Source of the DNA: JBATBW01 sp049662565
GTDB taxonomy: Bacteria > Bacillota_I > Bacilli_A > Erysipelotrichales > Erysipelotrichaceae
DNA: 57,317 bases
Reading direction: 5' to 3'
Assembly (NCBI GenBank): GCA_049662565.1
Contig: JBATBW010000125.1
Location: 1-57,317, forward strand
The notes beneath the pieces are model-generated. The model had not been told where the DNA came from. It did not search any database and saw only the letters and a list, made by a program, of their open reading frames with translations. Both the position numbers and the translations under genes were made by a program. Below are positions 9,013 through 17,448 of the stretch, in pieces (the first letter of the stretch is position 1; every line of letters starts with the position of its first letter).

Positions 9013-10839
9013 TTATTTGTTGATTTTATTCACATGGAAAACAATAGCTGAAAAAGGTGCTATCCGTATGCATATTGCATTTTCTTGTTTGTGAATTTCT
9101 TTTTTATAGCTACTTATTGGCTCATAGTTGCACATATTGCATCCGCCATATATATCTTTTTCACTATTCATTATTTCGATATATTCACCTTCACATGGTA
9201 CACCTATTTCGTAATGTTCATATGATGTAGGTAACATATTTAAGACTACTACCATTACACCATCTCCACTTTCACGATAATATGAATATATACTTTGATC
9301 TCTATTATCCGCATCAATCCAACTAAAACCGTTGTTGTTATAGTCGTTGGCCCATAATTCTTTGTGATTTGTATAAATTAAATTTAAATCACGGCTCAAA
9401 CGGAAGAAGGCTTCATGCACAGGGAAAGCCAATAATTGCCAATCTAATTCTTCTTTTTCTGTCCATTCTCTAAATACACCTAATTCATTACCCATAAAAT
9501 TTAATTTCTTTCCAGGGTGGGTCATCATATAGACACTTAAATTTCGGGCTTGTGCTAATTTTTGTTCGTAGCTTCCCCACATTTTATTTACAATAGTTCC
9601 TTTTCCATGAACTACTTCATCATGTGATAATGGCAATAGGAATTTCTCACTATAATAATATGCCATAGAGAACGTTAATTTGTTATGTTCATAAGAACGG
9701 AATATTGGATCAATACTATAATATTTTAATGTATCATTCATCCATCCTAAGTCCCACTTATAATCAAATCCTAATCCTTCAAAATATGTTGGGTGTGTTA
9801 CTTTCGCAAAATCACTACTATCTTCCGCAATTAATATACAATTAGGGAAGTTTTTATCCAATAAGTAATTACAACGTTTAATAAAATTTAAACCTTCTTT
9901 GTTGACACCACGACTTTTGTTGCCACCCCAAAAAATTAAATTACTAATCGCATCAAAACGCAAACCATCAAAATGATATTTGTCTAAGAAGAAAGCTGCC
10001 GAACTAATTAAGAATGAACGAGTTGTTTCTTTGCCTAAATCAAAATTATATGTATCCCATTGACTAATGCCATCACGATCATTACCATATTCATATAGCG
10101 GGCTACCATCAAACCTAACTAATCCATGTGCATCTTTAACAAAATGAACACAAACAAAATCTAATATTACTCCAATCCCCATTGCGTGGGCTTGATCAAT
10201 GAATTTTTTTAGTCCATTTGGGTCCCCATAACGACTTGTCGGACTGAAATATCCACTTGCTTGATATCCCCATGAACCATCAAAAGGGTATTCATTAATC
10301 GGCATTAATTCGATATGAGTATAACCATTAGCTTTAACATATAATAGTAGATCGCTTGATAAATCTTGATAACTATACCATTTTACTTTATGATGTTTTT
10401 TCCAAGAACCGATGTGAACTTCATAAATGTTAAGTGGTTGATCGTAACCTTTCTTACGATTTTTCATCCATTTTTCATCATTCCATTGGTAGTTATCAAC
10501 ATTAAAAACAATTGATGAGGTCTTTGGTCTTTGTTCGCTATAGAATGCAACTGGATCACTCTTTTCGCGCCATACCCCCCGATAATCTTCGATTAAAAAT
10601 TTGTATAAATCATATTCTTTAATGTTTGATGAAGTAAACTCATAGCTGCCATTGTCTAGGCGCGTCATCCATTCGCCGTTCCAGTTGTTGAAAGAACCGA
10701 TGATTTGAACATTCTTAGCATTAGGTGCAAATACCCTTATCGTGCAAGAACCATCGGTATTAATATGCGCTCCAAAATAATCATAAATGTTTATACAAGA
10801 GCCTTCAAAAAAATATTGTAATAAATCATTGTATTCCAT
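9013..10839 (-). CDS. glgB: 1,4-alpha-glucan branching enzyme
   Basis: A GH13 branching enzyme that makes alpha-1,6 branches in glycogen. The ATG at 10839 gives 608 residues; AGAGG lies 9 bases upstream, whereas a GTG further out would touch the SD. An N-terminal CBM48 (about 25-110, APNAKNVQIIGSFNNWNG) precedes the TIM barrel. Region II reads DGLRFDAI (nucleophile Asp about 296), the acid/base is Glu in LIAEDSS (about 339), and LSHDEVVHGKG is the transition-state region. Glycogen synthase and glgC are not in the window. It is divergent from the YfcE-like gene. Confidence 0.95.
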   Translation of the reverse strand: MEYNDLLQYFFEGSCINIYDYFGAHINTDGSCTIRVFAPNAKNVQIIGSFNNWNGEWMTRLDNGSYEFTSSNIKEYDLYKFLIEDYRGVWREKSDPVAFYSEQRPKTSSIVFNVDNYQWNDEKWMKNRKKGYDQPLNIYEVHIGSWKKHHKVKWYSYQDLSSDLLLYVKANGYTHIELMPINEYPFDGSWGYQASGYFSPTSRYGDPNGLKKFIDQAHAMGIGVILDFVCVHFVKDAHGLVRFDGSPLYEYGNDRDGISQWDTYNFDLGKETTRSFLISSAAFFLDKYHFDGLRFDAISNLIFWGGNKSRGVNKEGLNFIKRCNYLLDKNFPNCILIAEDSSDFAKVTHPTYFEGLGFDYKWDLGWMNDTLKYYSIDPIFRSYEHNKLTFSMAYYYSEKFLLPLSHDEVVHGKGTIVNKMWGSYEQKLAQARNLSVYMMTHPGKKLNFMGNELGVFREWTEKEELDWQLLAFPVHEAFFRLSRDLNLIYTNHKELWANDYNNNGFSWIDADNRDQSIYSYYRESGDGVMVVVLNMLPTSYEHYEIGVPCEGEYIEIMNSEKDIYGGCNMCNYEPISSYKKEIHKQENAICIRIAPFSAIVFHVNKINK

Positions 10840-10928
10840 ATGTTCCACCTCTATATTTATATTATACTATATATTATTGAAAATATACTATAAATATGTT
10901 ATTTTAAAAAAGAAGAGGAGGAGTAATT

Positions 10929-11477
10929 ATGCAATATTTAGTACTTAGCGATATTCATGGTGGTATAAACAATTTGCGAGTCGCTATTGAATATTTCAAA
11001 TCTAATAAATTAGACAAAATTATCATTCTTGGTGACATTCTATATCATGGGCCACGTAATGATTTGCCTATGGACTATCAACCAAAAGAAGTGATTAATC
11101 TTCTTAATCAACATAAAGATAAAATAATAGCGGTGCGTGGAAATTGTGATGCTGAAGTAGACCAAATGGTCTTAGAATTTAATGTCAGTGAAGACTACAA
11201 GGTCATCAATCTTAAAAATCTTGATGTTTATATTTCTCATGGACATATCTATTATCCTGAAAATTTAATATCAACAATGAAAAAAAATGATGCTTTCCTG
11301 TTTGGGCACATCCATCTTCCTTTAACACTATTTGAAGATAATCATTATATTTTAAATCCAGGTTCCCTTACTATACCTAAAGAGGATAATCCGGCTAGTT
11401 TTGCTTTATTAAATGATAATGAGTTTACTATCTTTGATATTAGTAAAAACATTTTAAAACAGATATATTTTAATTAA
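10929..11477 (+). CDS. yfcE: YfcE-type metallophosphoesterase
   Basis: A 182-residue calcineurin-like phosphodiesterase. Metal-binding motifs run in family order: SDIHGG (about 7-12), LGDILYHGP (about 36), RGNCDAE (about 71), SHGHIY and FGHIHLP, ending NPGSLT. Such enzymes hydrolyse phosphodiesters in vitro; the physiological substrate is uncertain. AGGAGGAG precedes the ATG. It is monocistronic with its own terminator and divergent from glgB. Confidence 0.88.
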   Translation: MQYLVLSDIHGGINNLRVAIEYFKSNKLDKIIILGDILYHGPRNDLPMDYQPKEVINLLNQHKDKIIAVRGNCDAEVDQMVLEFNVSEDYKVINLKNLDVYISHGHIYYPENLISTMKKNDAFLFGHIHLPLTLFEDNHYILNPGSLTIPKEDNPASFALLNDNEFTIFDISKNILKQIYFN

Positions 11478-11500
11478 ACAATCGAAAGATTGTTTTTTTT
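11477..11500 (+). terminator. Terminator of the yfcE-like gene
   Basis: Stem AACAATC, loop GAAA, GATTGTT, then eight T. It starts in the stop codon. Confidence 0.88.
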
Positions 11501-11502
11501 AT

Positions 11503-11539
11503 AAAAAGCGCTAAAGTTAAAACCCCCTTAACTTTAGCG
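11503..11539 (-). terminator. Terminator of the phosphoglucomutase gene
   Basis: A perfect 12-bp stem CGCTAAAGTTAA (11509-11520) with 11528-11539, seven-base loop, and an A-run (11503-11507) that is the U-tract on the minus strand. Confidence 0.8.
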
Positions 11540-11543
11540 TCTT

Positions 11544-11580
11544 TATCATACATGATAGAATGTACTTATATAAGTACATT
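11544..11580. repeat. Two adjacent perfect palindromes downstream of phosphoglucomutase
   Basis: TATCAT-AC-ATGATA at 11544-11557 is followed at 11559-11580 by a 22-base perfect palindrome centred on TATA (left arm AATGTACTTAT). Both lie between the phosphoglucomutase stop and its terminator, with no T-run of their own. They may be RNA hairpins or a protein-binding site. Confidence 0.6.
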
Positions 11581-11592
11581 AATCAATATTTC

Positions 11593-13284
11593 TTATTTTT
11601 TTGTCAAATTCAACATAAATTCTTTGATTTTTTGAAATTTATTCATAGTTAATTCTTCATTCTTATCACAAATACAATAATAAATCTTGCATTTAGGTTC
11701 CGTTCCACTAGGACGAACTGCCACAAATCCACCATCCTTTAGATAGTATTTTAAAACGTCAGATTTGCTATAACCAACTAAATCACTTTGTGTGCCGTTT
11801 TCGATGCGTTTTAATGTCCCATAATCTTCGTAAGCAATAACATCAACACCCGCAATATTAGTCAAAGGATTAGCTCTTAAATCGCTTAAAATAGCTTTTA
11901 ATTTAGTAAGGCCATCCACCCCTGGTAAAGTAATAGAAGATTGAGCATCATGATAATAACCAAACTTAACATATAAATCATTTAATACATCTATTAATGT
12001 TTTGCCTTGCAACTTGTAATAGTTGGCAATTTCTGCAATTGATAAACAAGCTTGTAAAGCATCTTTATCTCGTACAAAAGGACTAATTAAAGAACCATAA
12101 CTTTCTTCATAACCAAAGACATATTCTTTTAAATGATTAATTTCGTACTTCGCAACTTTTTCACCAATAAACTTAAATCCGGTTAGAGTTTTTTCTACTT
12201 CAATACCATAGCTATTGGCCACTTTTTCTCCCAAATCACTAGTAACTACCGTATTAAATACCGCCCCATTGCTTGGTAATTTATTTTGTTGTTTTAAGAT
12301 ATTACATAAGTAATCAATTTGAATAGCACCAGTTTGATTACCACTAACTAAATGGAAATCTCCTTGATGTTTCACAACTACACCAACCCGATCGCCATCT
12401 GGATCAGTAGTTAAACAGATATCTGCATCATATTTTCTAGCATAATCCATCGCCAAAATATAAGCATCCTTTTCTTCCGGATTAGGCGTAATTGTGTTAC
12501 TAAATGCTGGATCAGGATATTCTTGCTCCTTAACACTTATGTAATTATAACCCGTACGATCAAAGATCGTTCTTACTCCAACACTTGCAGTACCGTGTTG
12601 CGGTGTAAATATAATCTTTACTACTTTTTCTAAATTTGGTTGTAATTGTACTCCCATAACTTTAGCAAAGTATATTTCATCAAAATCTGTCGACAACATA
12701 TTAATCAATTTTTCTTGATCTGCTGTTAAATTATATTTAATATTTAATTCATCATCAATTTGATTAATTTCATCAATAACATGACAAACAATACTTGGTA
12801 TTAACTGACAACCCTTGTCATCATATAGTTTATAACCATTATATTCCTTTGGATTATGGCTAGCTGTGATCATAATACCGCCAAAACAACCTAATTCTCT
12901 AGTAGCAAAAGAAACTTCAGGAGTCGGCCTTAATGATTCAAATAAATAACTTTTAATATTATGAGACGCTAACAAACGAGCCGATTCTAAAGCAAATTCT
13001 TTAGACATAAAACGGTTGTCATAACCAATCGCAATCCCTTTTTCCTTCGCTCCTTCATTTTTTTCAATATAACGAGCAAATCCTTCATTAGCTTTTCTTA
13101 TTGTATAAATATTCATTCGGTTTGTTCCAACGCCCAATAGACCACGCATTCCTGCTGTGCCAAATTCTAAGTTAGTGTAAAAACAATCTTCTTTTAACTT
13201 TTCATCCATAGATAATAACTGTTCACGTAATTCTTTTGGTAAATCTGGCTGATCTAACCATTTTGTATACTTCACTTGGTACAT
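11593..13284 (-). CDS. pgcA: Phosphoglucomutase/phosphomannomutase (alpha-D-phosphohexomutase)
   Basis: A cytoplasmic mutase of about 563 residues interconverting glucose 1- and 6-phosphate. ATG at 13284 is chosen because AAAGGAGGG precedes it and a longer reading would start inside the ptsH terminator. The active serine loop is TASHNPKEYNG, the Mg site DPDGDRVG, the sugar-binding loop GYEES, and the C-terminal phosphate site RPSGTEPK. Length matches Bacillus PgcA-type enzymes. It connects glgP/glgB to glycolysis. There is no room for a full promoter between the ptsH terminator and the start, so expression probably depends on read-through from ptsH. Confidence 0.93.
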   Translation of the reverse strand: MYQVKYTKWLDQPDLPKELREQLLSMDEKLKEDCFYTNLEFGTAGMRGLLGVGTNRMNIYTIRKANEGFARYIEKNEGAKEKGIAIGYDNRFMSKEFALESARLLASHNIKSYLFESLRPTPEVSFATRELGCFGGIMITASHNPKEYNGYKLYDDKGCQLIPSIVCHVIDEINQIDDELNIKYNLTADQEKLINMLSTDFDEIYFAKVMGVQLQPNLEKVVKIIFTPQHGTASVGVRTIFDRTGYNYISVKEQEYPDPAFSNTITPNPEEKDAYILAMDYARKYDADICLTTDPDGDRVGVVVKHQGDFHLVSGNQTGAIQIDYLCNILKQQNKLPSNGAVFNTVVTSDLGEKVANSYGIEVEKTLTGFKFIGEKVAKYEINHLKEYVFGYEESYGSLISPFVRDKDALQACLSIAEIANYYKLQGKTLIDVLNDLYVKFGYYHDAQSSITLPGVDGLTKLKAILSDLRANPLTNIAGVDVIAYEDYGTLKRIENGTQSDLVGYSKSDVLKYYLKDGGFVAVRPSGTEPKCKIYYCICDKNEELTMNKFQKIKEFMLNLTKK

Positions 13285-13304
13285 AAATAACCCTCCTTTA
13301 TGTA

Positions 13305-13331
13305 TGAAAAAAGAGGACATAACATCCCCTT
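13305..13331 (-). terminator. Intergenic terminator between ptsH and phosphoglucomutase
   Basis: On the minus strand AAGGGGA (13325-13331) pairs with TCCTCTT (13311-13317) with one G-U pair and a seven-base loop, followed by U6 (13305-13310). It probably lets ptsH be expressed above the downstream mutase. Confidence 0.7.
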
Positions 13332-13346
13332 AAAAATTATTAAAGA

Positions 13347-13613
13347 TTAAGCAATAACTTTTTGAGCACGCATGATGTCTTCAATTGTTTTAATAGCGTC
13401 TTCTTCATCAACACCATCACAAGTAATTGTGATTTCTGATTGAGTAGGAATACCTAAAGACATAACACCCATGATTGATTTCATATTAACACTACGACCT
13501 TTGAAGTTAACATTTACATCGCTTTTAAATTTGCTTGCAGCATTTACAGCGATAGTTGCTGGTCTTGCATGTAATCCAACTGGATCTACTACTAATACTT
13601 TAATTTCTTTCAT
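13347..13613 (-). CDS. ptsH: Phosphocarrier protein HPr
   Basis: An 88-residue HPr, the small phosphoryl carrier between EI and sugar-specific EIIs of the PTS. His15 in GLHARPA is the phosphorylation site. Ser46 in NMKSIMGVMSL is the HPr kinase site used for CcpA-dependent catabolite control in Bacillota. AGGAGG precedes the ATG. ptsI is not adjacent, unlike many Bacillota where ptsHI are paired. It precedes the phosphoglucomutase gene. Confidence 0.97.
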   Translation of the reverse strand: MKEIKVLVVDPVGLHARPATIAVNAASKFKSDVNVNFKGRSVNMKSIMGVMSLGIPTQSEITITCDGVDEEDAIKTIEDIMRAQKVIA

Positions 13614-13681
13614 TATAATTTCCTCCTAGTACTTTAATTTCATTTTACTACATTTTGTGTTGATTATCAATAAAATAACAA

Positions 13682-14152
13682 CTATTTATGATAATTTTGA
13701 TTATTGTTGATTTTATAGGCCCGATAAATCTGTTCTAAAACGATTAATCTCACTAATTGATGAGGAAAAGTCATATCCGATATCTTTAAACGATAGTCAA
13801 CTAAGTTCCGTAATTTATCATTTACTCCTAATGATCCGCCAATAATAAAGTTAATATCACTAGAACTATACGTATTGATTTCCCTTATTTTGTTCGCTAA
13901 ATCTATAGAATCAATTTGTCTTCCCTGCAAGTCCAACAAAATGTTGTAGCACTTGCTTTCTAATTGTTCAATAATCTTTTCGCTTTCTTTATCAATAACT
14001 ATAAAGTTTTCGCTTTCCTTACTTTTCTCACTTAGGTCTGGTATCTCGACTATTTTTATTTTTGAGAAAGGCTGGATCCGCAATAAATATTTTTCAATCA
14101 ATTTTGACAGATTATTATCTTTAATCTTCCCAACACATATTATTTTAATCAT
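13682..14152 (-). CDS. rlmH: 23S rRNA pseudouridine1915 N3-methyltransferase
   Basis: A 156-residue SPOUT-class methyltransferase that methylates pseudouridine 1915 of 23S rRNA. The SAM-binding knot shows FIIGGSLGVND and SDMTFPHQLVRLIVLEQIYRA, with the conserved C-terminal YHK. Its ATG overlaps the htrA stop (ATGA). It is last in the long rpsF-side cluster, its usual place in Bacillota. Confidence 0.95.
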   Translation of the reverse strand: MIKIICVGKIKDNNLSKLIEKYLLRIQPFSKIKIVEIPDLSEKSKESENFIVIDKESEKIIEQLESKCYNILLDLQGRQIDSIDLANKIREINTYSSSDINFIIGGSLGVNDKLRNLVDYRLKISDMTFPHQLVRLIVLEQIYRAYKINNNQNYHK

Positions 14153-15219
14153 CGTAGTTTTACATTTATGCTTACTAATTCATTGTTACGGTCGACCTTA
14201 ATAGCTATTTGATCACCAACTTGGTGCTTGTACAATAAAAGTCTAAATGATTTATAGTTAGTAACTTCTTGCCCATCAAATTCCACAATAATGTCTTTAG
14301 GTTGGATGCCTGCACTTTCCGCAGCTGACCCACTAATGACCTTAGTTACATAAATGCCCTTATTTTTTTTCAAATCTATACCATAATAATTCTTTTCATA
14401 ATTAGTTATATCCGCAAGAGAAATACCCGACACCCCAAATTGAGGTCGCTCTACACTTCCCTTAGATTTTAATTGTTCGACAATCGAAACCACTTCGTTA
14501 CTTGGAATAGCAAACCCCATTCCCTCTACATTTTGATTAGCGATTTTTAATGTTGTAATCCCGACTAATTCTCCAGCTAAATTTATCAAAGCACCACCAC
14601 TGTTTCCGGGATTGATGGCCGCATCAGTTTGTAATACAATATTGTCCCAATCTTCAATTCCGTCACCATTTAAATCAGTTCCAATCAAGCGATTAGTTCC
14701 CGATATAATACCAAAAGTTGTCGAAGTTTGAAAAGCTAATCCTAAAGGCGAGCCGATCGCAAGTACATATTCACCAACCTTAGTCAGTGATGAATCCGCC
14801 ATTACTAATGGTTTTACCTCATAATCAGCAGATACTTCTAATGCAGCAAGATCGGTCAATTCATCTTTTCCTATTAATTTAGCTTCTAATGTTTCACCAT
14901 TCAAAAATCCTACTTTATAATTATCCCCACTAGCGATCACATGATTGTTCGTTACAATAATTAATTTTTTATCGCTATTGTTATATACAATACCGCTACC
15001 AGTAGAAACTGTTCTTTCTCCTTTTAATGTAGTAATGAAAACAATTTTTTCTTTTGTCGTATCATATACTTTCGATAAATCAGTAGTTATATTACTTACT
15101 TCTTGATTAACAATATTTGTTTGTACTTTATTATTGGTAAAATATATTTTACCAGTTAAAAATAGATTCCAAGCAACTAATAATCCCACTAAGATGTAAA
15201 GTATTAATTTTTTCTTCAT
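14149..15219 (-). CDS. htrA: HtrA/DegP-type membrane serine protease
   Basis: A protease of about 356 residues acting outside the membrane on misfolded exported proteins. ATG at 15219 is preferred: GGAGG lies 6 bases upstream and it overlaps the walJ stop (ATGA). One transmembrane segment (about 5-25) is followed by the S1C domain with His in VTNNHVIA, Asp in DELTDLAAL and Ser in NPGNSGGAL. A single PDZ domain occupies about 265-355. This walJ-htrA-rlmH order is conserved in Bacillota. Confidence 0.94.
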   Translation of the reverse strand: MKKKLILYILVGLLVAWNLFLTGKIYFTNNKVQTNIVNQEVSNITTDLSKVYDTTKEKIVFITTLKGERTVSTGSGIVYNNSDKKLIIVTNNHVIASGDNYKVGFLNGETLEAKLIGKDELTDLAALEVSADYEVKPLVMADSSLTKVGEYVLAIGSPLGLAFQTSTTFGIISGTNRLIGTDLNGDGIEDWDNIVLQTDAAINPGNSGGALINLAGELVGITTLKIANQNVEGMGFAIPSNEVVSIVEQLKSKGSVERPQFGVSGISLADITNYEKNYYGIDLKKNKGIYVTKVISGSAAESAGIQPKDIIVEFDGQEVTNYKSFRLLLYKHQVGDQIAIKVDRNNELVSINVKLR

Positions 15220-15953
15220 CTTTTTCCTCCGCAAATCTTGCCAAACTGCTTACCAACTTGAATATTAATTTTATTTACATCAATTCCTTTGTTGTTAAAT
15301 TCATTAAGCAAATAGTTATAAGCTAGTTTTTGAGTGTTTCCTTGTTCGGAAATATGGGCAAGAGTTATTTCTTTCGTGTTGTCCCCAACTACTTTGCACA
15401 AATAGTTGGAACACTGTTCATTACTTAAGTGACCTTCATCACTGACAATTCTCTTCTTCACATAATGCGGTCTTTCTGTTTGCATCAACATCAATGGATC
15501 ATGATTTGATTCAAATATATAATAATTCGCATCTTTAATACATTCAATATTTTTTTGATTCAAATACCCTGTATCAGTGATATATACTAACTTTTCATTA
15601 TCTGATTCAATAATATATCCACAAGCATCCAACTTGTCGTGTGATAAACTGATTGGTGTTATTGTTAGATCCTTAAACTGATAATTTTCATAAGGTTGTA
15701 ATCTTTCAATACTTTCGTTGGAAAATACTCCATATTTTTTAACATCTTTAAAACTATTTAAACAACGAATATGATCAACGTGCTGATGGGTTATAAATAA
15801 CCCATCAATCGTTTTTACATTAATATTTTCTTCTAATAAGTTTTCTTTGATATATTTATATGTTGTTCCACAATCGATAATAATTTGTGTATCCTTTTCC
15901 CTTAAATAGAAACAGTTGCCCTTTGAACCACTTGCAAGTAAAATATAATTCAT
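15216..15953 (-). CDS. walJ: Metallo-beta-lactamase-fold hydrolase WalJ (YycJ)
   Basis: A 245-residue MBL-fold protein. The metal motif THQHVDHI corresponds to HxHxDH, and further ligand residues occur in ISLSHD and ITDTGY. In Bacillus WalJ is linked to the WalRK cell-wall system and to DNA replication/repair. Here no walRK-yycHI precedes it; a G5/M23 peptidase takes that position. It starts one base after the peptidase stop and overlaps htrA by four bases. Confidence 0.9.
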   Translation of the reverse strand: MNYILLASGSKGNCFYLREKDTQIIIDCGTTYKYIKENLLEENINVKTIDGLFITHQHVDHIRCLNSFKDVKKYGVFSNESIERLQPYENYQFKDLTITPISLSHDKLDACGYIIESDNEKLVYITDTGYLNQKNIECIKDANYYIFESNHDPLMLMQTERPHYVKKRIVSDEGHLSNEQCSNYLCKVVGDNTKEITLAHISEQGNTQKLAYNYLLNEFNNKGIDVNKINIQVGKQFGKICGGKR

Positions 15954-15954
15954 A

Positions 15955-17448
15955 TTAACACTTCAAATACAAACAAGGATTTACCCTAGTCTTCCCAACA
16001 TATACTTCAAAATGTACGTGAGGTGCAGTAGTTAATCCGGTCATTCCAACATAACCGACTTGTTCCCCTTGAGAAAATACATAGCCAATTGGTTTGTCTG
16101 ATTTTGCTTTCATATGAGCATAACGTGTCATTATTCCGTTTCCATGGTCAATTAAGATGTTACATCCCCAGTCCCATACGCAACTATTGCTAACTAATTT
16201 ACCAGTATCTGCTGCCACAATTGGTGAGTACTTATTATATGGATTTTGAATATCTACCCCGTTATGGTTATAATAACAACGCCATCCACAAATAATACGA
16301 CCACCATTTACTGGGAATATCAAACTACCACTTCCCACGCCTGGAAGAATTAATGTACCTACTTTGACAATACCATTAACTGGAGCTTGAATAACTGAAG
16401 AAGAAACTTCCACCCCTTTACTCATCTTTCCATTGATATATGTTTCTAAATACTTAACATTTCGATATCCAACTTGGCCTTCTCGCACAACTTCTCTTGC
16501 CCCTTGTTGAAGGGTTGGATCATTAATAATCGTATCTGCTCCTGGTTGGATTGTTTCTTTTACATAATTTTCTTTAACTGTTACAATATTAATTGGCGAA
16601 TCAAAATATGTGACATTTAATTTGGTACCGACTTTTAAAATTTGGTCATCTCTTTCTAAAACATCACGATTAATTGTAATAAGATTTTGTTTTTCTAAAC
16701 CATTCAAATAAGCAATACCTTCTAAAGTATCAAATTCCTTCGTAACATATGATTTCTTTTCTTTACCATAACCATATGATAAATATTCTAATATTTCGTT
16801 CTTGTCTTTTAGAACTTGATCAATTGGTGCAAGTGCTTTTGATATTGTTGCTTTTTCCACAATATTAATATTAATAGTTCTTGTTCCGTATGTTACTAGT
16901 TCTGGTGGCAACAAATTTTGTTTTAATAATTCATAAGAATCTTTATCGATATAATTCAAAACATAAGTATCTTTAGCTTCATAAAAATCATTAACATTCT
17001 TAACATAAGCATACTTACCATTACTAAATTCAACTTTATTAGCTTCAATGGAAAACAAATGATTATTCTTAACATAATCGACGATTAAATTATCGATATT
17101 TTCATAATAATTATAAGTGGACTTTTCCACAATATAACACTCTAAACCAATTCCTAGACGTGAATTAGGAAAATCTTTAGCATAATTATTTTCGTAAACG
17201 CTAACTAATGTACGATCAAATACATCTTTATCACTAATAATACCGATTAAAGAGCCTTGATTATAAAATTCATATACTGCATGTGGTTCATTAGAAACCG
17301 TCTTAACCTCTTGTTTAATAATTGCCTGATTACTATTAGCACTAACGTTAAAACTATTCATTATTACTTGAAAATTATTAGTCAACGAAAGATAAGTAAA
17401 AGGTATAGCGAGTAAAAAGGCAACAAGGATTGGAATAAATTTCTTCAT
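15955..17448 (-). CDS. G5-domain M23 metallopeptidase (cell-wall endopeptidase)
   Basis: A 497-residue exported or membrane-anchored wall peptidase. An N-terminal hydrophobic segment (about 4-24) is followed by a long poorly conserved region, a LysM-like segment (about 232-285), a G5 domain (about 290-365) and a C-terminal M23 domain. The M23 zinc motifs are HNGVDI (HxxxD-type), YAHM and HVHFE. It probably cleaves peptide crosslinks in peptidoglycan. It overlaps dnaB by one base (TAATG), with GGGAGG within dnaB's 3' end, and sits where Bacillus would carry walRK-associated genes. Confidence 0.88.
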   Translation of the reverse strand: MKKFIPILVAFLLAIPFTYLSLTNNFQVIMNSFNVSANSNQAIIKQEVKTVSNEPHAVYEFYNQGSLIGIISDKDVFDRTLVSVYENNYAKDFPNSRLGIGLECYIVEKSTYNYYENIDNLIVDYVKNNHLFSIEANKVEFSNGKYAYVKNVNDFYEAKDTYVLNYIDKDSYELLKQNLLPPELVTYGTRTININIVEKATISKALAPIDQVLKDKNEILEYLSYGYGKEKKSYVTKEFDTLEGIAYLNGLEKQNLITINRDVLERDDQILKVGTKLNVTYFDSPINIVTVKENYVKETIQPGADTIINDPTLQQGAREVVREGQVGYRNVKYLETYINGKMSKGVEVSSSVIQAPVNGIVKVGTLILPGVGSGSLIFPVNGGRIICGWRCYYNHNGVDIQNPYNKYSPIVAADTGKLVSNSCVWDWGCNILIDHGNGIMTRYAHMKAKSDKPIGYVFSQGEQVGYVGMTGLTTAPHVHFEVYVGKTRVNPCLYLKC

